DNA from: Reclinomonas americana ATCC 50394
Lineage: Eukaryota; Jakobida; Jakobea; Jakobida
Assembly (NCBI GenBank): GCA_048213135.1
Contig: PS015010.1
Location: forward strand, 930,001-994,000
Length of the DNA: 64,000 nucleotides
Direction: 5' to 3'
Shown here: positions 8,956 through 17,589 of the stretch, one piece after another
Layout of the letters: each line of letters starts with the position of its first letter
Numbering within the stretch: position 1 is the first letter of the stretch
The notes under the pieces: model-generated
The model's database searches: none
Seen by the model: the letters and a program-made list of their open reading frames with translations, nothing else
What the model was told of the DNA's origin: nothing
Program-made: the position numbers and the translations under genes

Positions 8956-9501
8956 TCAGCTATCACAGTACTTTTCAACCAGTTCCTTTCGCATCGCTAC
9001 AGTACGTTTGCTGCGTGCCTTGCGCAACAGCAGGGGTGTGATGAGTCCAAAGAAACCGGGTACACGTGTATCAGACAGATCAAGCAGGATGGCCATATGT
9101 GCCAGTTTGTTCGGCCTGCCGGTTTTGTTGGTCAGTCCGTCGGCCGCCAGGCCATAAACAATGCCCAGGCTTTGCAGGAAATTGATATTCGAAGGGGCAA
9201 TCTTCACACGAAAGCGGATGATGCCGTCGCCCGGGTTGAAAAAGCAATGCATTTCTCCTTTTTCAATGGTGGCCGTGCTGCCCGGTTTCAGTTCCAGTTT
9301 TTGTTTTCCTTTCACTACTCCAAGTGTTCCTTCCACGGGAATGAAGGTTTCGCTGAAACTGGTGTGGTAATGTAAACTGTTACCGCCGGCCGGATCGAGC
9401 TCCACTTCCAGCAGGTCGTAGGCACCGCTGGTTTCCTTACCGGTTTCAAGAATGGTCACCCTGTCTTTAAAGCAGGGGTTGATCAAAATCTGTTTGTTCA
9501 T
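8956..9501 (-). CDS. Cupin domain protein
   Basis: 181 residues from the ATG at 9501 (an ATG 15 bases upstream is also possible). A single cupin fold: first motif with His44, His46 and Glu51 in LHYHTSFSETF, second motif with His85 in GEMHCFF, together the usual metal site. The C-terminal 60 residues after the barrel are helical and basic (LLLRKARSKRT). Small cupins of this type bind a divalent metal and may be dioxygenases, isomerases or sensors; the substrate is not visible. It is a single gene. Confidence 0.8.
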   Translation of the reverse strand: MNKQILINPCFKDRVTILETGKETSGAYDLLEVELDPAGGNSLHYHTSFSETFIPVEGTLGVVKGKQKLELKPGSTATIEKGEMHCFFNPGDGIIRFRVKIAPSNINFLQSLGIVYGLAADGLTNKTGRPNKLAHMAILLDLSDTRVPGFFGLITPLLLRKARSKRTVAMRKELVEKYCDS

Positions 9502-9711
9502 GGCTTTTTTTTGCAAAACTGCACCCGGGGCGGAAGAGGAGTAAGCGGACTGGGTATGAGTTGCCGGATCGGCTGTATGAAATGCCTGGCAAAGATCTTT
9601 CCGCCGTAAATTGCCGTAAGTATCAACAAAAAGCCTAAGGTTTTGTTGAATTGATGAACGATGCGGGCAACGGTATAATTATTGCGGTGCAGGCGTCAAA
9701 AACCAGTAAAT

Positions 9712-10623
9712 ATGAGATCAGTTTTCGCGATCTTTTTTTTGTTCCTCGCTTTACATGCCACCGCGGGTGACAGCACCCGGTATAGCCAGGCAGAGATTAT
9801 TTATGGCCGCAAGGATGGCATGGCCCTTACCATGACCAGGCTCGATCCGCTGAAACCCAAAGGCAAAGCCATTATACGGGTGGTGAGTGGTAACTGGAAA
9901 TCGGATTACACACGGCTGCAGCGCAGCATTGCCGAATCGGAACCCTTCCTCGAGAATGGTTACACCGTGTTTGCGGTACTGCCCAGCTCGCAACCCCGTT
10001 ATAATATGATCGATGAAGTGGCCGATATAAAACGAGCGGTTCGTTTTATCCGCTACAATGCGGCATCGTATGGTATTGATCCCGATCATATCGGTATTAC
10101 GGGATCTTCGTCGGGCGGACATTTATCACTGATGGTAGCCACGGCTGACGAAGTGCAGGAGAACAACGGCGACCCGGTGAACGCGGTTTCTGCCAGGGTG
10201 CAGGCTGTAGTCGCGTTTTTCCCGCCAACGGATTTTTCCAATTTTGGTTTGAAGAATATGGATTTTGCCATGACGCAGAAAATACTGGTAATGACCGGTG
10301 TGGCCGGGGCATTTGATTTTAAGGAATGGAGCGACAGCACGCAGACCTACGTATCCATCACGAATATGGAAAAGAAACAGGCACTATCAAAACAGGTATC
10401 GCCTATTAATTTTGTAACGCCCGACGATCCGCCAACGCTGCTGTTGCATGGCGACAAAGACAGGCTGGTTCCCCTGCAGCAATCGCAATCCATCCTGTCA
10501 AAATATAAGGCCGCCGGGGTACCCGCGGAACTGATCGTTCATGAAGGGGGCGGGCATGGCTGGAAGCCCGACGACAGCGAAGTGAAACGCATTAACGGCT
10601 GGTTTGACCAGTACCTGAAATAA
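9712..10623 (+). CDS. Secreted alpha/beta hydrolase (BD-FAE-like esterase)
   Basis: 303 residues from the ATG at 9712, chosen because MRSVFAIFFLFLALHATAG is a signal peptide; the ATG at 9682 would bury it. The nucleophile elbow is GSSSG with Ser133; the acid is likely the Asp of LLHGDKDRLVP and the His lies in HEGGGHGW. The order and spacing are typical of the esterase/lipase and peptidase S9-like branch that includes feruloyl and acetyl esterases acting on plant polymers. It would act in the periplasm. The substrate is not known. Confidence 0.8.
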   Translation: MRSVFAIFFLFLALHATAGDSTRYSQAEIIYGRKDGMALTMTRLDPLKPKGKAIIRVVSGNWKSDYTRLQRSIAESEPFLENGYTVFAVLPSSQPRYNMIDEVADIKRAVRFIRYNAASYGIDPDHIGITGSSSGGHLSLMVATADEVQENNGDPVNAVSARVQAVVAFFPPTDFSNFGLKNMDFAMTQKILVMTGVAGAFDFKEWSDSTQTYVSITNMEKKQALSKQVSPINFVTPDDPPTLLLHGDKDRLVPLQQSQSILSKYKAAGVPAELIVHEGGGHGWKPDDSEVKRINGWFDQYLK

Positions 10624-10710
10624 CGGTTGCGTTCCCGGAAAGTTTATTCCCTTTATCGCAACTTTTTGTTTGAATAAACAGGATAATTTTACCGGATAAA
10701 ATACAATCAC

Positions 10711-11547
10711 ATGAGTAAAGTATGGTTCATTACAGGTTGTTCCACCGGCTTCGGAAGGGAACTGGCCAAACATGTGCTGGAACTCGGCAATAAGGTTGCT
10801 GTTACCGCACGCAGGACAGGAGATATAGAAGACATTGTATCGCAATACCCGGGTAATGCCGTGGCCATTGCGCTCGACGTAACACAACCCGCACAGGTGA
10901 AAGCGGCTGTGCAGGAAGCTGAATCGGCTTTCGGACGTATTGATGTACTGGTGAACAATGCCGGTATCGGTTATTTTGGCGCTGTGGAAGAAAGCGAAGA
11001 TGACGAAGTGCGCCGTATGTTCGAGATCAACTTCTTTGGCCTGGCAGAAGTTACCCGAGCCGTGCTGCCCATCATGCGTAAGCAGCGGAGCGGTCATATC
11101 GTAAATGTATCTTCCATCGGAGGCTTTGTGGCTTTCCCGGCGATCGGTTTCTATAATGCCACCAAGTTCGCGGTAATGGGTTATTCCGAAGCCCTGTCCA
11201 AAGAAGTGGCACACCTCGGCATCAAAGTAACGGTAGTGGCACCAAGTGGTTTCCGTACCGACTGGGCCGGCCGTTCAGCCAAGAACAGCAACATTGTTAT
11301 TGATGACTATGCACAGTCTGCGCACGCTAACCAGGGTAATATCCGCGGTTACAGCGGTAATCAGCCGGGTGATCCCGTACGGGCCGCCAAAGCCATCGTT
11401 ACAGCAGTTGAATCTGCCAACCCGCCACTGCGTTTATTACTGGGCGCAGCAGCGCTAAAAAATGCACGTCTCAAACTGGAAGAACTGAAACAGGAGTTTG
11501 ATACCTGGGCTGAAACAACAGAAGGCGCAGATTTCCCGAAAGCATAA
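10711..11547 (+). CDS. SDR family oxidoreductase
   Basis: A 278-residue classical short-chain dehydrogenase. The nucleotide site TGCSTGFG is at residues 8-15, NNAG follows in VLVNNAGIGYFG, and the catalytic Ser-Tyr-Lys set is in SSIGG and YNATK. Basic residues after the glycine-rich loop (ARRTGD) suggest NADP(H). Substrate unknown. It is transcribed alone and ends at a strong terminator. Confidence 0.9.
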   Translation: MSKVWFITGCSTGFGRELAKHVLELGNKVAVTARRTGDIEDIVSQYPGNAVAIALDVTQPAQVKAAVQEAESAFGRIDVLVNNAGIGYFGAVEESEDDEVRRMFEINFFGLAEVTRAVLPIMRKQRSGHIVNVSSIGGFVAFPAIGFYNATKFAVMGYSEALSKEVAHLGIKVTVVAPSGFRTDWAGRSAKNSNIVIDDYAQSAHANQGNIRGYSGNQPGDPVRAAKAIVTAVESANPPLRLLLGAAALKNARLKLEELKQEFDTWAETTEGADFPKA

Positions 11548-11568
11548 AGAACATTCGCAGTAATAAAA

Positions 11569-11605
11569 AGAGAAGCCGGAACATTGCCCGGCTTCTCTTC
11601 TTTTT
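11569..11605. terminator. Bidirectional terminator between convergent genes
   Basis: An 11-bp perfect stem (AGAGAAGCCGG / CCGGCTTCTCT) has a T run on the + side (TCTTTTTAT) and A-rich sequence on the other (TTTTTATTAC when read on the minus strand), so it can serve both the SDR and the glycine-zipper gene. Confidence 0.8.
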
Positions 11606-11634
11606 ATGCCAACTACCCTAAAGCTGTAAAATAC

Positions 11635-12084
11635 TTACTGGCCTTTCTTTGCTTTCTTTCTGTCGATCTCGTTACCTACGGCGTAACCGGCACCAGCGCC
11701 AATCAATCCGCCCAATACAGCGCCTGCTGCTTTATTTTTACTTACCACAGCACCCAGGATGGCACCTGAACCGGCACCGATAGCGGCACCTTTAGCCCGG
11801 TTACTCCAGCCTTTCTTTTTGGCGGTAGTGGAAGCGGTTGTTGTTGTGGAGCCTGAAGGCGCATCGCGGTATACCACTACGGTTTTTACCACAGGTTTTT
11901 TGGTCTCACCCATTTTAGCGAGTGCGGCAATATTACCCTGGCTGTGATCGGTAGTATAATCGTTGTTGTACATCGATTCGTAGCCGGTCATTACCGGTTG
12001 CGTGTCAATACCCTCAATAGTTTTGTTTTTGCACGATACCATTACAAATCCCGTTAATGATAAAGCGATGATTACCTTTTTCAT
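11635..12084 (-). CDS. Glycine-zipper lipoprotein
   Basis: 149 residues. The N-terminus is a lipoprotein signal with lipobox VMVSC, so the mature protein is lipid-anchored through Cys18. The C-terminal half is a two-segment glycine zipper (AAIGAGSGAILGAVVSKNKA then AGAVLGGLIGAGAGYAVG), the YMGG/2TM type that inserts in membranes. The middle is Thr/Ser-rich. It is likely an envelope structural protein; the precise role is unknown. Confidence 0.8.
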   Translation of the reverse strand: MKKVIIALSLTGFVMVSCKNKTIEGIDTQPVMTGYESMYNNDYTTDHSQGNIAALAKMGETKKPVVKTVVVYRDAPSGSTTTTASTTAKKKGWSNRAKGAAIGAGSGAILGAVVSKNKAAGAVLGGLIGAGAGYAVGNEIDRKKAKKGQ

Positions 12085-12402
12085 GATCGTTGATTTTAAT
12101 GTTAATTGTTTAATTGTTTACGATCCGTTCGGATCATTCCATTCATTAAATGTTTTAACATTGAATGGAGCCGTTTGTATGGCTTCACTATAAGAAGTTA
12201 CAAAACCGTGCCAGAAAAGTTATATATAGCAACGGGATGTAAACTGTGGAGGAAAAACCACAGAAATGAACTGGTTTACAGGGGAAAAGGCTGTGGAAAA
12301 GCTTTTCTTCCTGTTTCTTTAAATCGCTGTTTTTAGGGAAAAATTTTCATCTGGCAAACAGTTATGAATGCCTGTTTTTCTTAATGCGGGGAATAAAAAA
12401 GG
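12085..12402. other. Intergenic region with a long hairpin
   Basis: 318 bp without a gene. It contains a GATCCGTTCGGATC palindrome (12122-12135) and next to it a strong hairpin whose outer arms are CCATTC and GAATGG and whose inner arms are AATGTT and AACATT (12139-12168). There is no T run directly after it. It could be an mRNA leader or a protein site for the glycine-zipper gene. Nothing else stands out. Confidence 0.4.
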
Positions 12403-12984
12403 TTACAATTTCCTGATCTTACTGATCACTATGGGTGCATCAAAATGTTCGCCTGAACTTCTCTCATTCTGAATCTTTCTTACAATATCCATGCCTTTGA
12501 ATACAGTGCCAAATGCGGCATAACCTTCCTGGTCTTCACCATCACCTTTACCATAATCAAACTGCAGCTGATCGCCGATACAGATAAAGAATTCCGTGTT
12601 GGCTGTGCCGGGGAGTGTACGTGCCAGGGATACCGTTCCGTCTTTGTGCGACAACCCGCTTTGACGGGTTGATTCATGAGGGATACCGGGAATATTGGGT
12701 TGTGCTTTACCATTTACCTGGAACATGCCACCCTGTATGATGCCGGTGTTGAAGGAGGAGGGGAGTTCATCTGCTTTCAGTACCCTGTAAAAAGAACCTT
12801 TATTGTAATAACCGGAATCGATGTAGGAAAGAAACGCGGCAACCGATTTGGGTGCTTTATCGGGGAAAAGTTCCAGTTCGATATCTCCCATAGTGGTATA
12901 GATCACCACATGCGGGTTTTTATATTTCGGGCTGCTGCATCCCAGTGCAAGAGCAGTAAGAAGCGTGAAGAGTGCAATGCGCAT
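12403..12984 (-). CDS. Peptidyl-prolyl cis-trans isomerase, cyclophilin type, lipoprotein
   Basis: 193 residues with a lipoprotein signal (lipobox around ALGC, Cys16). The cyclophilin fold is clear: TTMGDIELELFPDKAPKSVA at the start, FYRVL, then a shortened active-site block with SLART and EFFICIGDQ, and YAAFGTVFKGMDIV at the end. It would help fold proteins in the periplasm. A second, cytosolic cyclophilin is at 20.4 kb. Confidence 0.9.
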   Translation of the reverse strand: MRIALFTLLTALALGCSSPKYKNPHVVIYTTMGDIELELFPDKAPKSVAAFLSYIDSGYYNKGSFYRVLKADELPSSFNTGIIQGGMFQVNGKAQPNIPGIPHESTRQSGLSHKDGTVSLARTLPGTANTEFFICIGDQLQFDYGKGDGEDQEGYAAFGTVFKGMDIVRKIQNERSSGEHFDAPIVISKIRKL

Positions 12985-13022
12985 GGCTGCAAATTAAATC
13001 ATTTCCCTGTCCCGGCTGCGGG

Positions 13023-13304
13023 TTATTTGCAATCGTTGGCGATCTTGAAGATCTCGGAAATGGAGATGCGTTTTACATCATCATAATTGTGGAACTTCTC
13101 TGCGATCACATCCACGGCGCAGTCACAGTATTTCTCTGCTTTTTCCTTGCTCAGGATGAGGGTGGCTTTGTCGGAGCAGTTGCCTACAAATTCTTTTACC
13201 TGGCGGTTGGTCCAGTATTTAAGGGCGGCGCGGGCAATGGTTTTACAGGAGATGGCAGTTACGAGGCCCACCAGGGCAAGGGAAATAATCAGTTTGGTCT
13301 TCAT
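13023..13304 (-). CDS. Small putative lipoprotein
   Basis: 93 residues. The N-terminus has a hydrophobic core and a lipobox-like VTAISC, so Cys20 may be lipidated. The mature part is helical and has three further cysteines (GNCSD, KYCDC) and a final one near the end, which suggests disulfides in the periplasm. Same strand as the cyclophilin with a 38-bp gap, possibly one transcript. Family not recognised. Confidence 0.65.
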   Translation of the reverse strand: MKTKLIISLALVGLVTAISCKTIARAALKYWTNRQVKEFVGNCSDKATLILSKEKAEKYCDCAVDVIAEKFHNYDDVKRISISEIFKIANDCK

Positions 13305-13341
13305 GATCAGGTCATTTGATACAAGATAGAGATAAATTATG

Positions 13342-13450
13342 AATTACGGATTACGAATGAGAAATGTGAACAACATTGTGCCTGTACATGATGTTTTTAT
13401 TGTTCTTTCGACTTACTTCGCCTGTGATTCGTCATTCGTAATTCGTAATT
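13342..13450. repeat. Short inverted-repeat element with ATTACGAAT ends (module A)
   Basis: 19-bp terminal inverted repeats (AATTACGGATTACGAATGA and TCATTCGTAATTCGTAATT) match at 18 of 19 positions and flank about 70 bp. The left end lies just after the divergent lipoprotein gene and the right end abuts the start of the next gene. It looks like a non-autonomous element; the same end sequence occurs alone at other places. Confidence 0.5.
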
Positions 13451-13458
13451 TTTTTTCA

Positions 13459-13929
13459 TTGAAAAAGTTCTGCCTCTCCGTTTTCTTCTTTTTTGCAGCA
13501 TATGTTTCCATTGCCATGCCTGCAAACGACTCCCGGTACCCCATACACGCAGATACCATTCCGCAGTGGTGCAAGGGTAACTTCAGCGATGACTATGGCA
13601 TCCGCTACCAGGTGAATGATACCCTGTGGGTACAACTGCCCGATGTGAAATACCATATTATCCGCTGGAACACAGCCGAACAGTACATCATTGCCCGTAA
13701 TGATGACGCCAACCCGTCGGAGAAAGGATTATACACACGTATCGATTACATGCCCTTCAGCAACATGGAGCCTTACCGCTGGGGTTTTTGCCTGACAGTA
13801 TATGATGCGCCGGATGAAATGACCGCGGAACGAAAGGCAAAAGCCGACAGGCAGAATCCCAGGAAGGGCTGCAACGGCTTTCCTTTCTCCAGGATGAAAC
13901 CGGTTGCGGAAAATACTGTCCGTCAATAG
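13459..13929 (+). CDS. Small secreted hypothetical protein, probable TTG start
   Basis: The reading frame is open from 13339, but the first 40 codons lie in an inverted-repeat element and do not look like protein. A TTG at 13459 starts a perfect signal peptide (LKKFCLSVFFFFAAYVSIA), so I place the start there, giving 156 residues. The mature part has no recognised domain; two cysteines are present (WCKG, GFCL). Function unknown. The start choice is inference from the signal peptide. Confidence 0.6.
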   Translation: MKKFCLSVFFFFAAYVSIAMPANDSRYPIHADTIPQWCKGNFSDDYGIRYQVNDTLWVQLPDVKYHIIRWNTAEQYIIARNDDANPSEKGLYTRIDYMPFSNMEPYRWGFCLTVYDAPDEMTAERKAKADRQNPRKGCNGFPFSRMKPVAENTVRQ

Positions 13930-13993
13930 ATAACGCTCATACCGCTTATCACAAAATTAAACGGCACGGATACAGCTTCTGGAATAAGTTACT

Positions 13994-14001
13994 TACTTTT
14001 G
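13994..14001 (+). promoter_or_regulatory. Promoter -7 box TACTTTTG of the RRM gene
   Basis: Matches the Bacteroidota consensus TAnnTTTG, 16 bases before the ATG. No clear -33 TTTG was seen. Confidence 0.5.
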
Positions 14002-14017
14002 CGCAAAACAACCTCCA

Positions 14018-14401
14018 ATGAAAATTTTTGTAGCGGGCTTACCCTATGACCTTGACGACGCCGAACTCGAAGAGATATTTGAGAAATTCGGTACCGTTGC
14101 TTCAGCAAAAGTTTCAATCGATAAAGAAACCGGCAAAAGCCGTGGTTTTGGTTTTGTCGATATGCCCGATGCTACAGAAGCTAAAGATGCCATTGAAAGC
14201 CTGAATGATATTTCCCTCGGTAAAAAACCGCTCGTAGTAAAACAAGCAGAAGAACGCGGCGGTGGCGGCGGTGGGTATTCCCACGGCGGCGGCGGACGTG
14301 GCGGCTCTTCTTACGGAGGAGGCGGTGGCCGCAGTTCCGGTGGTGGTGGATATAAAGGTGGCGGTGGAGGATATCAGGGCGGTGGAGGCAATTATCGCTG
14401 A
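14018..14401 (+). CDS. Glycine-rich RRM RNA-binding protein
   Basis: 127 residues. One RRM domain (1-80) with RNP2 IFVAGL (3-8) and RNP1 SRGFGFVDM (around 43-51), both aromatic positions kept. The last 45 residues are almost pure Gly with Tyr, Ser, Arg and His in GGGGGYSHGGGG-type repeats. Such proteins are abundant in Bacteroidota and bind single-stranded RNA in the cytosol, often as cold-shock or RNA-chaperone proteins. It is a single gene with its own promoter and terminator. Confidence 0.92.
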   Translation: MKIFVAGLPYDLDDAELEEIFEKFGTVASAKVSIDKETGKSRGFGFVDMPDATEAKDAIESLNDISLGKKPLVVKQAEERGGGGGGYSHGGGGRGGSSYGGGGGRSSGGGGYKGGGGGYQGGGGNYR

Positions 14402-14425
14402 TCAATATGACTTTAATTATAGATG

Positions 14426-14460
14426 CAGTCCCGGTGTAATGCCGGGACTGTTTATTTTTC
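14426..14460 (+). terminator. Rho-independent terminator of the RRM gene
   Basis: CAGTCCCGG and CCGGGACTG form a 9-bp stem followed by TTTATTTTTC. Confidence 0.85.
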
Positions 14461-14515
14461 CGGAAAGTGTAAATCATTCTTCCCCTCCGGCAGGTGTAAT
14501 TGCTGTGCAACGCAG

Positions 14516-14523
14516 TAGCTTTG
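14516..14523 (+). promoter_or_regulatory. Promoter -7 box TAGCTTTG of the nitroreductase gene
   Basis: Matches TAnnTTTG and lies 15 bases before the chosen ATG at 14539, which supports that start over the in-frame ATG at 14500. Confidence 0.5.
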
Positions 14524-14538
14524 CAGCAAAAAAACAGC

Positions 14539-15120
14539 ATGGATATTTCTGCTTTCAATACCCTTGTCCGTAACCGGCGTTCCGTTTTTCCCAAACAATT
14601 CGTCCCCGGCCAGGTCATCGACCATTCTATTATTGAAGAAATACTGGTGAATGCCACCTGGGCACCCAATCACGGGCAGACCGAACCCTGGCATTTTTCC
14701 GTTTTCTCCGGCGCGGGGTTACAACGTTTCGCCGATTTTCAAAGCGGCTTGTACCGGCAAACAGCGGGTGACCAGTTTAAAGAAGATAAGTTTATCAAAC
14801 TGCAGCAAACACCCTTACTGGCATCGCATATCATTTCCATTGGAATGAAACGCAGCGCTAAAAAGAATATTCCCGAGATTGAAGACATAGAAGCTGTCGC
14901 CTGCGCTGTTCAGAACATTTATCTTTCTGTTAGCGCCTATGGTTTGGGCGGTTACTGGACAAGTGGCGGCGTTACCTATCTCGAAGAAGCCAAATCCTTT
15001 TTTGGTTTGGGAGAGGAGGACAAACTGCTCGGCTTTTTCTACATCGGCCATGTGGCAGTGCCATCGCCTTCGGCAAAACGCAGCCCGCTTGAGCAGAAGG
15101 TAACCTGGATCAACAGTTAG
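14539..15120 (+). CDS. Nitroreductase family protein
   Basis: 193 residues from the ATG at 14539. Family marks: the N-terminal RNRRSVFPKQF segment that contacts FMN phosphate, the NATWAPNHGQTEPWHF stretch, and the C-terminal GYWTSGG. These are homodimeric FMN enzymes that reduce nitro compounds, quinones or flavins with NAD(P)H. The short length fits the YdjA-like branch. The substrate cannot be told. The promoter box at 14516 supports the start. Confidence 0.85.
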   Translation: MDISAFNTLVRNRRSVFPKQFVPGQVIDHSIIEEILVNATWAPNHGQTEPWHFSVFSGAGLQRFADFQSGLYRQTAGDQFKEDKFIKLQQTPLLASHIISIGMKRSAKKNIPEIEDIEAVACAVQNIYLSVSAYGLGGYWTSGGVTYLEEAKSFFGLGEEDKLLGFFYIGHVAVPSPSAKRSPLEQKVTWINS

Positions 15121-15188
15121 CGGCGGCGGATGAAACCGGCAGTCAATAATTTACCTGATAATTGCGAATGATGGCTTAATTTCCCATC

Positions 15189-17465
15189 ATGAAAAATCTT
15201 CTCCTTACCTGCACCGCGCTGCTGGCTGTTGCATGCGCACAGGCGCAATTCGTCAACACGGTTAGCGATCCTGTTGAGTACATCAACCCGCTGATGGGTA
15301 CTGACTCTAAAGTTGAACTCAGCAATGGTAATACGTATCCCGCCATCGGCCTGCCATGGGGTATGAATATGTGGACGCCGCAAACCAACCTCATGGGCAA
15401 TGGATGGCAGTACCAGTACGGGGCAGATAAGATCCGCGGATTTAAACAAACACACCAGCCATCGCCATGGATGAACGATTACGGCCAGTTTGCCATTATG
15501 CCGGTAACGGGTAAACGCTTTTCCCAGGAAGACAGGGCCAGCTGGTTCTCCCATAAATCCGAAGTCGCCAAACCTTATTATTACAGTGTTTACCTGGCTG
15601 ACCACGACATTACCGCGGAGATAGCACCTACGGAAAGAGCCGCCAGTTTTCGTTTCCGTTACCCGCAATCCGACAGCTCCTTTGTAGTGGTAGACGCCTT
15701 TAACCGCGGCTCTTATATAAAAATAATACCCGCCGAAAGAAAGATCACCGGCTACAGCACCCGCTACAGCAGGGGAAAGATGCCGGGATTCAAAAATTAT
15801 TTTGTGATCACTTTTGATAAGGCCTTTACCATGTCGGATACCTGGCATGGTATCCAACTGGCAAAAGACACGCTGGAATATACCGGCGATCACTCCGGCG
15901 CCATTGTTGGTTTCAGAACGGCGAAAGGTGAAACCGTTAATGTTCGTGTGGCCTCTTCCTTCATCAGTTTTGAACAGGCCGAACTCAACCTGAAAGAGAT
16001 CGGCAACGCGGATTTTGAGACCGTAAAAGCAAGGGCCAAAGCGGTGTGGAATAAAACCCTCAGCCGGATTGAACCACAGGGCGGCACCGTAGATCAGATG
16101 CGTACTTTTTATTCCTGTCTTTACCGCACTTTATTCTTCCCCAACAGGCTGTATGAAAAAGATGCAGCGGGAAACATTGTTCATTACAGTCCCTACAACG
16201 GCAAAGTGCTGCCGGGTTATATGTTTGGCGGAACGGGTTTCTGGGATACGTTCCGGGCCTTATATCCTTTCCTGAATCTCCTCTATCCCGAGATCAATAA
16301 AGAGATGCAGGAAGGGCTGATCAACGATTACAAGGAAGGAGGGTGGTTGCCCGAATGGAGCAGCCCGGGTTATGCCGATATTATGATCGGTAATAATTCC
16401 GCTTCCGTTGTGGCTGATGCTTATGTCAAAGGCCTGAGGGGTTATGATATCAATACACTCTATGAAGCGTTGCTGCATGGCGCCAACAATGAGGGCCCGG
16501 TGAGTGCCGTTGGTCGTAAAGGAGTAGAGTACTATAACAAGCTGGGCTATGTTCCTTATGATGTAAAGATCAATGAGAATGCCGCCCGTACGTTGGAATA
16601 TGCTTATGACGATTTCGCCATCTGGCAACTGGCCAAAGCGCTGAAACGCCCGGCAGCGGAAATTCAGTTGTATGCCAAACGCTGCCAGAACTACCGTAAC
16701 CTGTTTGACCCGTCTACCAAACTGATGCGTGGGAAAAATGAAGACGGCAGTTTTCAGTCGCCGTTCAATCCGTTTAAGTGGGGCGATGCTTTTACAGAAG
16801 GCAATAGCTGGCACTACAGCTGGAGCGTGTTTCACGATGTGCAGGGACTTATAGGCCTGATGGGCGGAAAAGATATGTTTGTGAAAATGCTGGATTCTGT
16901 TTTTCACCTGCCACCTGTTTTTGACGACAGTTATTATGGCGGTGTTATTCACGAGATCAGGGAAATGCAGATCGCCAATATGGGACAGTATGCGCATGGC
17001 AACCAGCCTATACAGCATATGATCTATCTCTACAATTATGCAGGACAGCCCTGGAAAACACAATACTGGGCCAGGGAAACCATGGACCGCATGTACAAAG
17101 CCACGCCTGACGGATATTGTGGTGATGAGGATAATGGTCAAACATCGGCCTGGTACGTATTTGGTGCGCTTGGATTTTATCCTGTCTGCCCGGCTACTGA
17201 CCAGTATGTGCTGGGAACGCCTTTATTTAAAAAGATCACTTTGCGGCTGGCGAACGGCAAACAATTCGTGATCAATGCACCGGCCAACAGTGCAGAGAAT
17301 AAATACATTCAGTCTGCGCAACTCAACGGGCAGACCTGGGACCGGAACTGGCTGAATCATTTCGATCTGCAGAAAGGTGGCACTTTTAACCTGGTGATGG
17401 GAGCGAAGCCCAATACCAACCGCGGAAACACTACCGCATCGGCTCCTTACTCTTTCAGCAACTAA
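15189..17465 (+). CDS. GH92 alpha-mannosidase
   Basis: 758 residues with a signal peptide ending around CAQAQ. The full GH92 series is visible: YINPLMGTDS near the N-terminus, GTGFWDTFR, LPEWSSPG, GNNSASVVADAY, EGNSWHYSWSVFHDV, and the C-terminal GYCGDEDNGQTSAWYVFGALGFYP with QYVLGTPLF. GH92 enzymes are calcium-dependent exo-alpha-mannosidases that invert the anomeric centre and trim mannose from N-glycans or mannans. It would act in the periplasm or at the surface. It is transcribed alone with its own terminator, not in a Sus-type locus. The linkage preference is not readable. Confidence 0.95.
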   Translation: MKNLLLTCTALLAVACAQAQFVNTVSDPVEYINPLMGTDSKVELSNGNTYPAIGLPWGMNMWTPQTNLMGNGWQYQYGADKIRGFKQTHQPSPWMNDYGQFAIMPVTGKRFSQEDRASWFSHKSEVAKPYYYSVYLADHDITAEIAPTERAASFRFRYPQSDSSFVVVDAFNRGSYIKIIPAERKITGYSTRYSRGKMPGFKNYFVITFDKAFTMSDTWHGIQLAKDTLEYTGDHSGAIVGFRTAKGETVNVRVASSFISFEQAELNLKEIGNADFETVKARAKAVWNKTLSRIEPQGGTVDQMRTFYSCLYRTLFFPNRLYEKDAAGNIVHYSPYNGKVLPGYMFGGTGFWDTFRALYPFLNLLYPEINKEMQEGLINDYKEGGWLPEWSSPGYADIMIGNNSASVVADAYVKGLRGYDINTLYEALLHGANNEGPVSAVGRKGVEYYNKLGYVPYDVKINENAARTLEYAYDDFAIWQLAKALKRPAAEIQLYAKRCQNYRNLFDPSTKLMRGKNEDGSFQSPFNPFKWGDAFTEGNSWHYSWSVFHDVQGLIGLMGGKDMFVKMLDSVFHLPPVFDDSYYGGVIHEIREMQIANMGQYAHGNQPIQHMIYLYNYAGQPWKTQYWARETMDRMYKATPDGYCGDEDNGQTSAWYVFGALGFYPVCPATDQYVLGTPLFKKITLRLANGKQFVINAPANSAENKYIQSAQLNGQTWDRNWLNHFDLQKGGTFNLVMGAKPNTNRGNTTASAPYSFSN

Positions 17466-17487
17466 AATAATAGTACCTGTTTTATAT

Positions 17488-17519
17488 ATCCCTGTCGTGA
17501 TGCGGCAGGGATTTTTTTA
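17488..17519 (+). terminator. Rho-independent terminator of the GH92 gene
   Basis: ATCCCTGTC and GGCAGGGAT pair over nine positions with one G-T, followed by TTTTTTATTT. Confidence 0.85.
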
Positions 17520-17534
17520 TTTAACAGAAAAAGA

Positions 17535-17569
17535 TTTGGTGGACTGAACTTTTATTCTACATTTGTAGA
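17535..17569 (+). promoter_or_regulatory. BlaI-type promoter/operator
   Basis: TTTG at 17535-17538, a 19-bp spacer and TACATTTG at 17558-17565 give a textbook Bacteroidota promoter. A dyad TCTACA-TT-TGTAGA (17556-17569) lies on the -7 box and contains the TACA/TGTA core of BlaI/MecI operators. A bound repressor would block the promoter, so the pair is probably autoregulated. Confidence 0.8.
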
Positions 17570-17589
17570 GATAAATAACAAAACGTAGA

